A stretch of 64,000 bases of DNA from Algirhabdus cladophorae (GTDB lineage Bacteria > Pseudomonadota > Alphaproteobacteria > Rhodobacterales > Rhodobacteraceae), in contig NZ_CP173029.1 in NCBI RefSeq assembly GCF_044772865.1, positions 3,286,001 to 3,350,000 of the forward strand. Reading direction: 5' to 3'. Of the stretch, positions 45,641 to 54,584 are shown one piece after another; position 1 is the first letter of the stretch, and each line of letters begins with the position of its first letter. The translations under genes were made by a program, and so were the position numbers. The notes beneath the pieces were generated by a model, which saw only the letters and a list, made by a program, of their open reading frames with translations, was not told where the DNA came from and did no database searches.

Positions 45641-46606
45641 CTATTTTGTGCCAAAAAGCACATCCGTGACGGTCGGATCATCCATCGCATGAGCATAGAA
45701 TTTCATTACCGTTCCAACGTCTTTCCAGCCGCCGCGTACCGCAACAGTCTTTGGGTCTATCCCTGCCTGCAGCATTGAAGTTGCAAATCCATGGCGACAA
45801 CAGTGGGGCGAAAGCTTTTCGATGCCCGCTCGCTCAATGACGTTGTTCCAAACCTGCCCCACGCTTTCGCCAGAGGCATAATGAAACACCAGACTGTCAG
45901 GTTCGCGGTTTGAAGGAATGTTCGCCAATGCCGCGATGACTGGCGGCGACAGGTGCGCGACGCGTTGGTCATCGATTTTAGTTTGATTGATCACGGCCTT
46001 CTTCTGAAACAGCTCGACGTCACCCCAAGTCAAAGCACATGCCTCACCACGTCGTGCTCCCGTGCCGAACATAAACAGGCACAACGCAGCCAAGTGGTGT
46101 AGCTCATCTTGAACTGTTTGCTGGGCGAAAGCTTCAACCCATCCCCGTGTTGCAGGGGTCTTTCTTTTAGCATTGACCTTGAACCGCTTGACTTTGATCC
46201 GTGCACACCATTCCAAATCCGCTGCGTAGTTGATGATCGCCTGCGCCGGTACGATGCCTTGACGGTTCAAAGTGGCATTGGCCGCGCCAGGATACAATTT
46301 ACGGGCCATTTGGCGGATAGCCTCGCCTGTGATCTTCGGGACAAGCGTGTCCTTCCAATAGTCCTCTACGCGATCAAGAAACCGGTCGTCACGCGCTGCC
46401 TGTCTATAAGCAATTGCGGCTTGGGCAAACGTCAGCGTTGCGCCGGGTCCATCAAGATGACTTTGCCACGCTTTTGCTTCGATTTCGGCTGCGATCCTTT
46501 CAGCAATCCTCTTGTCCGCTGTTCCCGTAGGGCCTCGTAGTCGCCTACCGGCAACTGTGCCCCTGTAGCTATAGAGCTTGTTCCGTTTAAAGACTTTGAG
46601 CGGCAT
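45641..46606 (-). CDS. Tyrosine recombinase (phage-type integrase)
   Basis: 321 residues from the ATG at 46606 (GGAGGCGATGGA upstream; the frame is open to 46744). The catalytic set is visible: Arg in GTGARRGEACAL, Lys in NQTKIDDQRVAHLS, His-x-x-Arg in SPHCCRHGFATSM, GGWKDVGTVM and the nucleophile Tyr in MKFYAHA. It would integrate or excise a genetic element. Two overlapping HTH genes lie just upstream and an XRE repressor is divergent, as in temperate-phage or island recombination modules. Confidence 0.9.
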   Translation of the reverse strand: MPLKVFKRNKLYSYRGTVAGRRLRGPTGTADKRIAERIAAEIEAKAWQSHLDGPGATLTFAQAAIAYRQAARDDRFLDRVEDYWKDTLVPKITGEAIRQMARKLYPGAANATLNRQGIVPAQAIINYAADLEWCARIKVKRFKVNAKRKTPATRGWVEAFAQQTVQDELHHLAALCLFMFGTGARRGEACALTWGDVELFQKKAVINQTKIDDQRVAHLSPPVIAALANIPSNREPDSLVFHYASGESVGQVWNNVIERAGIEKLSPHCCRHGFATSMLQAGIDPKTVAVRGGWKDVGTVMKFYAHAMDDPTVTDVLFGTK

Positions 46607-46776
46607 TCCATCGCCTCCATAAACGTGACCACAAGATGATCCAACATAATTACTTTCTGACCAATTTTGCAAAAGCATCCAAGTTCGCGAACAGTGTCCG
46701 ACACGAATCTTGGAGAAGCAGTAAGACGCTTCGCGAGGGCACACGGCGTCGTATATGATGGCAAAATGTCACTCAT
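46432..46776 (-). CDS. Small DNA-binding protein overlapping the integrase
   Basis: 114 residues from the ATG at 46776 with a perfect GGAGGTG RBS. Residues ~8-55 (TTPCALAKRLTASPRFVSDT...KIGQKVIML) look like a helix-turn-helix/excisionase-type domain of the kind found before integrases on islands, ending MECRSKSL. The rest overlaps the integrase 5' end by ~175 bp in another frame, so only the first part is likely to be conserved. Confidence 0.6.
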   Translation of the reverse strand: MSDILPSYTTPCALAKRLTASPRFVSDTVRELGCFCKIGQKVIMLDHLVVTFMEAMECRSKSLNGTSSIATGAQLPVGDYEALREQRTRGLLKGSQPKSKQKRGKVILMDPAQR

Positions 46777-46975
46777 CTTCTGCCACCTCCGCTTGGCATG
46801 GTTCGACCATATTTCGAGCGATGTAGTCATGGATGGCGTTCTGAGGCAGGAGGAAATTGGCCCCATTTCCTAAGAACCTAATACTTTTCGTCGAGATCAA
46901 TTTCCTGATCCGCTTCTCAGGCCAACCAGTCTGAGCGGCCAGTTCTCTTGGGGTAAGCAGGGAACAATCGTCCAT
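46769..46975 (-). CDS. Excisionase-like helix-turn-helix protein
   Basis: 68 residues of HTH_17/AlpA type: LTPRELAAQTGWPEKRIRKL followed by LGNGANFLLPQNAIHDYIAR. GAGGAAAG precedes the ATG, and it overlaps the next gene by 8 bp. Small proteins like this direct excision or regulate the integrase. Divergent from the XRE-type gene, so the intergenic 46976-47065 should hold both promoters. Confidence 0.75.
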   Translation of the reverse strand: MDDCSLLTPRELAAQTGWPEKRIRKLISTKSIRFLGNGANFLLPQNAIHDYIARNMVEPCQAEVAEDE

Positions 46976-47017
46976 AGTTCTTTCCTCTTTATCAAATAGC
47001 GGTATGATTAGACAGAA

Positions 47018-47039
47018 TACGTCACATAAGGTTACGTAA
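47018..47039. promoter_or_regulatory. Candidate operator between excisionase and XRE repressor genes
   Basis: TACGT at 47018 and ACGTA at 47034 form an inverted repeat with 11 bp between, and TTACGTAA (47032-47039) is itself a perfect palindrome. The position in the divergent promoter fits a repressor operator; nothing else confirms it. Confidence 0.35.
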
Positions 47040-47065
47040 GTACGAATATGGGAACATTTGTCCGA

Positions 47066-47473
47066 ATGTCAACTGTATTGATTGGGATTGGCCAAAGGAT
47101 GCTCAGCGTGCGCAGCCAATTGGGCTACCCTCAAAGCAAGGTCGCAGCGATACTCGGGATCGCTGACAAATCCTATAAAAACTACGAGCTTGAAAAGAGA
47201 GAGTTGCCGCTCTCGATCGCAGTCAAATTTTGCGAAGAGTTCGATAAGAACCTAATTTGGCTGGTCTTTGGCACCTCCGTTCCTGACATTGAGCAATCAG
47301 CTCGTCTGGCCGGGGAAACCGCGCAGGCTGTTTTCGAGCATGCCAATGCGCACGAAAAGTCCTTTACCAGCGCTGAAGTCCAAAAATTCACCCAATACAT
47401 TTTTGAGCAATCCCTCTCAAAGGGCACATCGCCGCAAAGCGAGGCAAAGCTATTCTTTTCAGCCATTGGATAA
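47066..47473 (+). CDS. XRE-family (CI-like) transcriptional regulator
   Basis: 135 residues from the ATG at 47066 (an ATG at 47048 would add six). The N-terminal helix-turn-helix is GIGQRMLSVRSQLGYPQSKV...DKSYKNYELEKRELP, followed by the LIWLVFG linker common in this class and a helical C-terminus. No LexA/CI-like peptidase domain is present. Divergent from the excisionase/integrase genes, so it is the presumed repressor of the element. Confidence 0.8.
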   Translation: MSTVLIGIGQRMLSVRSQLGYPQSKVAAILGIADKSYKNYELEKRELPLSIAVKFCEEFDKNLIWLVFGTSVPDIEQSARLAGETAQAVFEHANAHEKSFTSAEVQKFTQYIFEQSLSKGTSPQSEAKLFFSAIG

Positions 47474-47486
47474 GGCGAACAACTCG

Positions 47487-47756
47487 ATGAAGCATCTAAA
47501 AGACCCCAACACGCCGATCAATAAATTCGCCAACACTTTGCGCTTGATGGGCATCCTGCTTCTGGTTGCTAGCAGCATAGGATTCATCTCGTATCGCTCG
47601 GAGACAGGCAACTTCTGGGACGTTTACACACTCTTCCTGCTGCACCTTGCTGTCGCGGGAGCCATCCTTGCATTTGTTGGCGAAACACTCTGGAAAATCC
47701 TCATCAGGAATAGCGACGTTTCACGCCGCAAATTCTATTTTTATGATGAAGAATGA
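47487..47756 (+). CDS. Small two-helix membrane protein, hypothetical
   Basis: 89 residues with two hydrophobic segments (~16-34, LRLMGILLLVASSIGFISY; ~46-70, LFLLHLAVAGAILAFVGETL) and a charged end, lying 13 bp after the XRE gene. Likely inner membrane. It may be an element-borne gene or an immunity-type protein; I cannot assign it. Confidence 0.6.
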   Translation: MKHLKDPNTPINKFANTLRLMGILLLVASSIGFISYRSETGNFWDVYTLFLLHLAVAGAILAFVGETLWKILIRNSDVSRRKFYFYDEE

Positions 47757-47958
47757 TTGGCTGAATTAATTTGTGGCAGAGCCTAAACCCCGCCTCTTAT
47801 CAGCAGGCTATATACACCCATAGCTGACCTTGGAGCAAAATGCGGCGAAGATGCCAAAAGAGCCCATTTTGACCGATGCTGCAAGATGAATAAATGTCTG
47901 CTCTGGCGCCAGAAATCTAATGGTCCGGTCTTCGGGTGACGGCGTGAGCACGCCATTC

Positions 47959-48849
47959 TCAGCCATTCAATGATACGCAACTCTCACTCAGCGCATCAAT
48001 CATTGCCCTCATGCGCTTGTTGATCCGACGCTTGCTGCTGTGAACGACGTAAATGCCGTAATCGGCGTGTTTGAGATGCGGCAGAACCGGAACCAATTTA
48101 CCCTTTTGGACCTCGCTATCGACGACGAAAAGTGGCAACCGAATGATCCCGTCATCATTCAAAGCGGCATCAAGCAGAAACGTCCCATAGTTGGATCTCA
48201 AGGCGGGGCGAAACTTCACTGTTCTTCGTTTTCCGTCGTTCTCAAAGGCCCACGTCGCACGGCGTTCGGCGCCGTAGTGTAGGAGTGGGTGTCCGGTAAG
48301 CTCCTCGATGTCTTCCGGCAATGGGTGGCTTGCAGCGTACCCTTGGCTAGCAAATAGACCGTGCTGTGTGGTGCCAAGCCGATGGCAGTGTAGCCCCTGC
48401 AGTTCCGTTTCTGTGACACGCACTGCGAGGTCATAATTCTCACTATCCAGATCAACGGTCCGGTCATCGAAGTCTATTGTCAGGTCGATGTTGGGATGAT
48501 CTTGGGCGAATTTGAACAGCGTCGGTTTAAGGTATGCCAGTCCGAACTCACGCGCGACGGTGATTGAGAGTGGTCCTTTGAGTGTATGGCCCACTTGCAA
48601 GAAGTCAGCGTCCAACTCATCGACTTCGGCCACCATGTGGCTGGCACGTTGGTAAAGCTCTTGCCCGGCGCTCGTGACCTCCCACACTCGGGGTTGGCGG
48701 TCGATCAAGCGGACAGAGTAGCGGTCTTCAAGTTGGGCCAACCTGCGACTTACGGCTGATTTGGCGATGTTCATCTCTTCCGCCGCACGGGCGATCCCGC
48801 CGCTGTCCACGACTTTCACGAAAAGGCGGAGGTCTTCGATCTGGCCCAT
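47959..48849 (-). CDS. LysR-family transcriptional regulator
   Basis: 296 residues from the ATG at 48849 (MGQIEDLRLFVKVVDSGG); the frame opens at 48948. Standard LysR N-terminal HTH (IARAAEEMNIAKSAVSRRLAQLE) and effector-binding domain. Divergent from the exported-protein/GST/CDGSH operon at 49041, which it probably controls through the 191-bp intergenic region. The effector is unknown; redox-active or quinone-like compounds would fit the operon content. Confidence 0.88.
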   Translation of the reverse strand: MGQIEDLRLFVKVVDSGGIARAAEEMNIAKSAVSRRLAQLEDRYSVRLIDRQPRVWEVTSAGQELYQRASHMVAEVDELDADFLQVGHTLKGPLSITVAREFGLAYLKPTLFKFAQDHPNIDLTIDFDDRTVDLDSENYDLAVRVTETELQGLHCHRLGTTQHGLFASQGYAASHPLPEDIEELTGHPLLHYGAERRATWAFENDGKRRTVKFRPALRSNYGTFLLDAALNDDGIIRLPLFVVDSEVQKGKLVPVLPHLKHADYGIYVVHSSKRRINKRMRAMIDALSESCVSLNG

Positions 48850-49040
48850 GGTTGAGTTTCCGTTCGCTATCATGTGTGTGCCTTCGGCCGGAAGGTCCTG
48901 TTTAATACTACGGGCCAGCCAAAACAGGAAGCTTGTCAGCGTTCTCATTTTGCGGCCCTTGTGGTCACTTTTTTCTGGCTAGAGAGATTTTTGGCACCTC
49001 GTAGTTTGCGATCAATCTATTCGCAAACACGGAGATCCTT

Positions 49041-50258
49041 ATGAAACTGACAAAATCCATTTTGACCGCGAGCGCCTTGACGCTGGCCGCAGGCAGTGCA
49101 GTTCAAGCACAATCACTGTCTTCGGCAGGCGCGCTAGCTTTTGACAACGCCGATACTCTTTTTGTGGGCGATGCCAAGGCCGGTCTGGTCCATGCCTTTG
49201 ATCTTGGTGACGCTCTTGCCGATCAATCTAGCTATCAACTCGGTCGCGCCCAGACCTTTGAAGGGCGCACGATCTTCGACAACCTTGATGTGGAGATTGC
49301 AGCTATCTTGGGTGTTGAGCCTGAGCAGGTCGTGATCAACGACATGGTCGTCCATAAACCCAGCAAGCAAATTTTCCTGTCTGTGCATCGTGGGCATGGG
49401 CCAGACGCCGAAGCCGTCATCGTGTCGGTCAACAATGGTGCGCTTGAACTGGTTGATTTGGCTGCCGCTGATCATTCCTCGATATCTGTCGGGCCTGTGC
49501 CAACCTCTGCCACGCTCGAATTCGGGCAGCCACTCAATACGCTGGCAATCACGGACATCGATTACTACCAAGGTGAATTGCTGGTGGCTGGCGTGTCGAA
49601 CGAGGAGTTCAGTTCCAAGTTGCGGCGGATGCCATTCCCGTTCACCGACGAGATCAGCACATCCTCCATCGAGATTTGGCATGCTGTTCACGCGCAGTAC
49701 GAGACCCGCGCGCCGATCATCACGCAGACAGTGGCCGAGTTGGACGGTGTCGCGACCTTGATCGCGATCTACGCTTGTACCCCTATCGTGAAGATCCCGT
49801 TGTCTGAATTGACGGATGGTGCCGAAGTGAAAGGCACGATGATCGGAGAGATGGGCTTTGGCAACACGCCACTGGACATCGTTCCTTACGTGAATGCATG
49901 GGACGGCAGCAGCAATGTTGTGGTGACCAATACCAATCGGTCGGCAGCATCACTGAGCATTGCAGGTCTGACTGCCGCCGAAGCGATGCCAGAGGGCGAA
50001 GGTGTCCAGCCGGTATTCTCTGTCGCGGGTGTTGATCAGTTTCCATTGCCGATGAGCGGGACGATGCATCTGGATACCTTGGATGAGAACTACGCCGTGG
50101 TGGTGCGCACCAGCCCCGAGGACCCGCGCAACATCCAGCTTCACACCATCCCTCTGCCGTTCTTCTTTGATCGCGCAGACCACGTTGTGGAAATGAACTT
50201 TGAGGGCAGCCCTGATCCATTCGGATACAAGGCAGCGCCTCCGCTTGAGTTCAACTAA
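49041..50258 (+). CDS. Exported protein, possible beta-propeller, unknown function
   Basis: 405 residues with a clear signal peptide (~1-23, MKLTKSILTASALTLAAGSAVQA). The body is a series of beta-strands with short turns (LAFDNADTLFVGDAKAGLVHAF..., LVAGVSNEEF..., IYACTPIVKIPL...), resembling a propeller, though I see no named family motif. Good RBS (GGAGATCC). First gene of an operon controlled from the divergent LysR gene; the next ORF overlaps its stop codon by one base (TAATG). Confidence 0.72.
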   Translation: MKLTKSILTASALTLAAGSAVQAQSLSSAGALAFDNADTLFVGDAKAGLVHAFDLGDALADQSSYQLGRAQTFEGRTIFDNLDVEIAAILGVEPEQVVINDMVVHKPSKQIFLSVHRGHGPDAEAVIVSVNNGALELVDLAAADHSSISVGPVPTSATLEFGQPLNTLAITDIDYYQGELLVAGVSNEEFSSKLRRMPFPFTDEISTSSIEIWHAVHAQYETRAPIITQTVAELDGVATLIAIYACTPIVKIPLSELTDGAEVKGTMIGEMGFGNTPLDIVPYVNAWDGSSNVVVTNTNRSAASLSIAGLTAAEAMPEGEGVQPVFSVAGVDQFPLPMSGTMHLDTLDENYAVVVRTSPEDPRNIQLHTIPLPFFFDRADHVVEMNFEGSPDPFGYKAAPPLEFN

Positions 50259-51328
50259 TGCGGGCGGTGAGATATCTGGTGCGGCAGGCTTTGCTTGCCG
50301 CACTTATCGCGCTGCCTCTGCCAGCTTTGGCAGAGGTTGATGCACACCTTGATCCGGTGTTGGGCGCTGTCGTAGTGACAGGTCTTGAGGATGCAGAACG
50401 CGCGGCGTTGATGGCAAATCCCGATCTGCTGCGCCTGCAAGTCGCGAGTTTGGACAGCACGCGCGGCATGCTAGTTACCCTTCAGGATCAAGGTGCGGTT
50501 TTGAGTATTCAGCCGCGTTTCAACCTTAAACCGGGAACGGCCTATGTGCTCGACCTGAATGGTACGACCTTAGAAATCGTGCCCCCTGCGGCAGAGGCCA
50601 CGGTCCCGCGTTTGGTTGGTTTCGCCCCGTCACAGGCGGTTATTCCGGCCAATACGTTGCGGCTTTACTTACATTTCTCGGAACCAATGGCGCGCGGGCA
50701 ACTCCGTGACTCTGTGGCCTTGCTTGGCCGGGATGGCACAGCGATACCAAGCCCGTTCCTCAACCTTGAAGCGGAACTTTGGGACCCCAGCCAAACCCGC
50801 GCGACGCTGCTGCTTGATCCCGGACGGATCAAGCAAGGCGTTGGACCAAATACGCAAGCAGGCGCACCATTGGTTGCGGGCGAAACCTATCGGCTTGTCG
50901 TCTCGGACGCGATGCAAAGTGCGGCAGGTGCCCCGCTTGGGCAAGAGGCCTCAGTCGCCTTTCGGGTCGGAGACGCAGAACGGCGCGCGCTTGCACCTGA
51001 TGACTGGCAAATCCTTCCACCACCAGCGGGCAGCTACGCACCAGTGACTGTTGCCTTTGACCGGATCATCGACAGCGGAGCCGTTTTGCGGTTGCTCACC
51101 GTAGAAGACCCGCATGGGGACCCTGTTCGCGGTCAGATTGAAACCGACGGCGGTGGGTGGAGCTTAATCCCGGATCAGCCGTGGCAGGGGGGAACTTACA
51201 AGCTGATCGTCGATCCTGAGCTCGAGGATGTTTCCGGCAATACGATTGGGGCAGCTTTTGACGCAGTGACTGGCACCATCGGGACCAAACCAGAGCCCAT
51301 CACCCTTACTTTCAACATCACGCAATAG
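50258..51328 (+). CDS. Exported Ig-like (SbsA/Big_5-type) protein, unknown function
   Basis: 356 residues, signal peptide ~1-22 (LLAALIALPLPALA). Two Ig-like stretches are visible, at ~110-215 (PANTLRLYLHFSEPMARGQL...DPGRIKQGV) and ~245-340 (VTVAFDRIIDSGAVL...GGTYKLIVDPELEDVSGNTIG), both with the 'FSEPM...' and 'LEDVSGN' features of SbsA-type bacterial Ig-like domains. Likely periplasmic partner of the upstream protein. No other recognisable domain. Confidence 0.7.
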   Translation: MRAVRYLVRQALLAALIALPLPALAEVDAHLDPVLGAVVVTGLEDAERAALMANPDLLRLQVASLDSTRGMLVTLQDQGAVLSIQPRFNLKPGTAYVLDLNGTTLEIVPPAAEATVPRLVGFAPSQAVIPANTLRLYLHFSEPMARGQLRDSVALLGRDGTAIPSPFLNLEAELWDPSQTRATLLLDPGRIKQGVGPNTQAGAPLVAGETYRLVVSDAMQSAAGAPLGQEASVAFRVGDAERRALAPDDWQILPPPAGSYAPVTVAFDRIIDSGAVLRLLTVEDPHGDPVRGQIETDGGGWSLIPDQPWQGGTYKLIVDPELEDVSGNTIGAAFDAVTGTIGTKPEPITLTFNITQ

Positions 51329-51346
51329 ACACGCAGGAGGCACATC

Positions 51347-52342
51347 ATGGGATTGCTGCAGAATGGCCAGTGGGTCGACAAATGGTACGATACGAAGTCA
51401 ACAGATGGGCGCTATGTGCGCAAGCCGTCCGCCTTTCGCAACTGGGTCACCGCCGATGGCAGGGCAGGACCATCCGGAGTGAGCGGGTTTAAGGCAGAAG
51501 CCGGGCGCTATCATCTCTATGTATCGCTGGCCTGTCCTTGGGCGCATCGCACCTTGATCTTCCGGGCGCTGAAGGGCCTTGAAGACATGATTGATGTTTC
51601 AATTGTGCATTGGTTCATGGGGCCCGATGGCTGGACCTTTACACCTGGCGATGGATCAACGCCGGACCCGATTAACAATGCAGCGTTCCTGCATCAAGTC
51701 TACACAGCAGCAAAACCTGACTTCACGGGGCGGGTGACCGTGCCGGTCCTGTGGGACAAACAACAACGCACAATCGTCTCCAATGAGTCCGCTGATATTA
51801 TCCGCATGTTCAATACAGCCTTCGACGATGTTGGCGCGGCCCCTGGAGACTATTACCCAGAAGCCGAAAGTCCAGAGATCGACGCTCTCAACACGCGCAT
51901 TTATAACACGGTCAACAACGGGGTCTACAAGGCAGGTTTTGCAACGACACAAGCGGCCTATGAAGACGCGTTTGATCCCCTGTTTGAAACGCTCGATTGG
52001 TTAGAAGACCGCTTGTCAGAACGTCGGTATCTGATGGGGGATCACCTGACCGAGGCGGACTGGCGTTTGTTCACGACGCTGCTGCGGTTTGATCCGGTTT
52101 ATGTAGGGCACTTCAAATGTAACCTCCGTCGTATTGCCGATTATCCTAATCTCTCGGGATATGTCCGCGATCTGTACCAACACCCGGGCGTCGCCGCGAC
52201 CGTCGACATCGCCTACATCAAAAACCATTACTACGGCAGCCATGACACGGTGAACCCAACCCGCGTTGTCCCAAAAGGGCCGGTTGTCGACTATGCCGCC
52301 CCGCACAACCGCGCGGCATTCAATAAGGAAGCTTCACTATGA
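51347..52342 (+). CDS. Glutathionyl-hydroquinone reductase-like GST (YqjG/ECM4 family)
   Basis: 331 residues. The omega-type/Xi-class GST signature CPWAH is at VSLACPWAHRTLI (~60-72), with WYDTKSTDGRYVRKPSAFR upstream and the typical YETVNNGVYKAGFATTQ-like segment (NTVNNGVYKAGFATTQ) and EADWRLFTTLLRFDPVYVGHFKCN. These enzymes reduce glutathionyl-hydroquinones, typically from chlorinated or other quinones. RBS CAGGAGGCAC; its stop overlaps the CDGSH-fusion start by 4 bp. Confidence 0.9.
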   Translation: MGLLQNGQWVDKWYDTKSTDGRYVRKPSAFRNWVTADGRAGPSGVSGFKAEAGRYHLYVSLACPWAHRTLIFRALKGLEDMIDVSIVHWFMGPDGWTFTPGDGSTPDPINNAAFLHQVYTAAKPDFTGRVTVPVLWDKQQRTIVSNESADIIRMFNTAFDDVGAAPGDYYPEAESPEIDALNTRIYNTVNNGVYKAGFATTQAAYEDAFDPLFETLDWLEDRLSERRYLMGDHLTEADWRLFTTLLRFDPVYVGHFKCNLRRIADYPNLSGYVRDLYQHPGVAATVDIAYIKNHYYGSHDTVNPTRVVPKGPVVDYAAPHNRAAFNKEASL

Positions 52343-53868
52343 CCCAATCTGTTCCCATCATCGCCGCCAAGACCCCGGCAAAAGTCGATCTGGAGGTGGG
52401 CAAAGACTATTTCTGGTGCCGCTGCGGACGATCAAAAAGCCAACCGTTTTGCGACGGATCCCACGCCGGGACCGGGATTGAGCCGCTGAAATTTACGGCC
52501 GACAAGGATGGTGCAGCAGCCTTGTGCCAATGTAAATCCAGTGCCAACGCGCCGTTTTGCGATGGATCGCATACCCGCCTTGGCGAGGCCGCAGTAGGGG
52601 ATGCTGCCCCTGCGCCGAAGTCCGATATCCCACAGGCGACGCCAACCCCCGAAGAACCCACCGTGGCGCGCATCCATGCGCTGGCGAAAGACGGGCTGTC
52701 CAAGCTGGGCCACCATGGCGAAATGGGCGCTATGGGCGTGCCGCGCAAGGACCTGCCGCATTGGGACGACATCCAAATTTTGCCTGCGCAGATGGCGCGC
52801 AAACCACTTCTGGACGACGCGCCAGTGGCGACATCAGTCATCATCGGTCCGCGCGCAGCCAAGCCTTTGCAGCTCGATATCCCACTGTTTGTCTCGGACA
52901 TGAGCTATGGTGCGCTGTCTGAAGAGGCCAAAACTGCATTGTCCCGTGGGGCGCAGATGGCTGGGACTGGCATTTGCTCAGGCGAAGGCGGGATGCTGCC
53001 CGAAGAGCAGGCCGAGAACAGCCGCTATTTCTACGAGCTTGCCTCTGCTGGCTTTGGGTGGTCGCTCGATCACGTCGAAAAGGTTCAGGCCTTTCACTTC
53101 AAGGGCGGCCAAGGGGCGAAAACCGGCACTGGTGGGCATTTGCCCGGCGATAAGGTGCAAGGTAAAATCGCAGAGGTGCGCGGGCTGAAGCCGGGGCAAT
53201 CTGCAATCTCGCCTTCGACCTTTCCGGACCTGCACACGCCGGAGGACTTCAAACGCATCGCGGATCAAGTGCGCGAGCGCTCCGGCGACATTCCAATCGG
53301 GTTCAAACTGTCCGCGAACCACATTGAGGATGACATCGACTTCGCGTTGGAGGCCAGCGCGGACTACATCATTCTGGATGGACGCGGCGGGGGCACAGGG
53401 GCGGCCCCGCTGATATTCCGTGACCATATCTCGGTCCCGACGATCCCTGCCTTGGCGCGCGCACGCAAGCATTTGGATGCGCGTGCGGGACGCGAGGTGA
53501 CGTTGGTGATCACCGGCGGGCTACGCGTTGCCGAAGACTTCGCCAAGGCGATGGCCCTCGGTGCAGATGCAGTCGCTGTCAGCAACTCCGCCATGCAAGC
53601 CGTCGGCTGTATCGCGGCGCGGATGTGCAATTCCAACAACTGCCCTGTCGGCGTGGCCACGCAGAAGCCAGAACTGCGCAGGCGGCTGGATGTGCAGCTC
53701 GGCGCGGAACGTTTGTCGCGTTATTTTGGGGCAAGTGTCGAACTGATGCAGGTTCTGGCACGCGCCTGCGGTCACGACAGCCTGTCGGACTTCACGATGC
53801 GCGACATTACATCGTGGAAGCGCGAGGTCGCAGACTTGAGCGGTATTCGCTTTGCAGGCGTGTCCTAG
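52339..53868 (+). CDS. Double-CDGSH / glutamate-synthase-domain fusion protein
   Basis: 509 residues. Two CDGSH [2Fe-2S] motifs at the N-terminus: FWCRCGRSKSQPFCDGSH (~27) and ALCQCKSSANAPFCDGSH (~62). From ~110 the protein is a glutamate-synthase-like FMN-binding barrel (FVSDMSYGALSEEAKTALSR, GTGICSGEGGML, KGGQGAKTG, ILDGRGGGTGAAP). It lacks the amidotransferase and gltD parts. A 'glutamate synthase-related protein' with built-in Fe-S domains; the electron acceptor and substrate are unknown. Follows the GST with a 4-bp overlap. Confidence 0.85.
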   Translation: MTQSVPIIAAKTPAKVDLEVGKDYFWCRCGRSKSQPFCDGSHAGTGIEPLKFTADKDGAAALCQCKSSANAPFCDGSHTRLGEAAVGDAAPAPKSDIPQATPTPEEPTVARIHALAKDGLSKLGHHGEMGAMGVPRKDLPHWDDIQILPAQMARKPLLDDAPVATSVIIGPRAAKPLQLDIPLFVSDMSYGALSEEAKTALSRGAQMAGTGICSGEGGMLPEEQAENSRYFYELASAGFGWSLDHVEKVQAFHFKGGQGAKTGTGGHLPGDKVQGKIAEVRGLKPGQSAISPSTFPDLHTPEDFKRIADQVRERSGDIPIGFKLSANHIEDDIDFALEASADYIILDGRGGGTGAAPLIFRDHISVPTIPALARARKHLDARAGREVTLVITGGLRVAEDFAKAMALGADAVAVSNSAMQAVGCIAARMCNSNNCPVGVATQKPELRRRLDVQLGAERLSRYFGASVELMQVLARACGHDSLSDFTMRDITSWKREVADLSGIRFAGVS

Positions 53869-53947
53869 ACGCATACCCGACCTGTCAAAGTCCCATCTGG
53901 TGCAGGCCGCGCGGCACCCCCAGATGGGATGGGAAAGGAGAAATCAA

Positions 53948-54514
53948 ATGCTTGATACATATACCATCCGCCAAGACGAGATGCCCCAAGAGATGCGGTT
54001 TCTCTTGGATCAGTACCCGCGCGACGGGTGGGACGCGCATCCCGGTTTCAAAGAGAAAACCCGCCACTGGCTTGGCGCGCATCAGATGTTCCGCCGGGTC
54101 TCTGAGCGGGTCAGGTTGGACGCTGAAGCGCTGTTGAACAAGGATATGGCGCTTGATGATTATGCCGGGCGGCTATCCTACTATGGTGGTAATCTGGTGG
54201 GGAACTTGCACGGCCATCATGGCTGGGAAGATCACAGTTACTTTCCAGAATTATCCGCCGCCGACCCGCGTTTCGATGCAGGGTTGGAGGTGTTGGAAAA
54301 GGACCATGCCGATCTGGATCGCGTGCTGGATGACTTCACCCGGCAGGCCAACCGCGTGATCAAACTGGCGCACCTGGACGAGACGCAAGCACGTGAAGAG
54401 GTGGCTGGCGTGCATCAGACCAGCGCGGTGATCGAAGCCTTTCTGAAACGCCATCTTGGGGACGAGGAAGAACTGGCGGTGCCAATCATCTTGCATCATC
54501 GCCTTAGGGGATGA
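53948..54514 (+). CDS. Hemerythrin-domain protein
   Basis: 188 residues from the ATG at 53948 (AAAGGAG upstream). A hemerythrin-like four-helix bundle: possible iron ligands in GNLHGHHGWEDHSYFPE, LEKDHADLDRVLDDF and AFLKRHLGDEEE. Likely senses or binds O2 or NO or serves as an iron store. Last intact gene of the LysR-controlled operon; 79 bp after the CDGSH fusion. Confidence 0.85.
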   Translation: MLDTYTIRQDEMPQEMRFLLDQYPRDGWDAHPGFKEKTRHWLGAHQMFRRVSERVRLDAEALLNKDMALDDYAGRLSYYGGNLVGNLHGHHGWEDHSYFPELSAADPRFDAGLEVLEKDHADLDRVLDDFTRQANRVIKLAHLDETQAREEVAGVHQTSAVIEAFLKRHLGDEEELAVPIILHHRLRG

Positions 54515-54584
54515 AGGTTCGCATACGACCAAAGATATCGCGACCCAAGAAGATCAATCCAAGGCAAAAGAACGCCGCGCGCGA

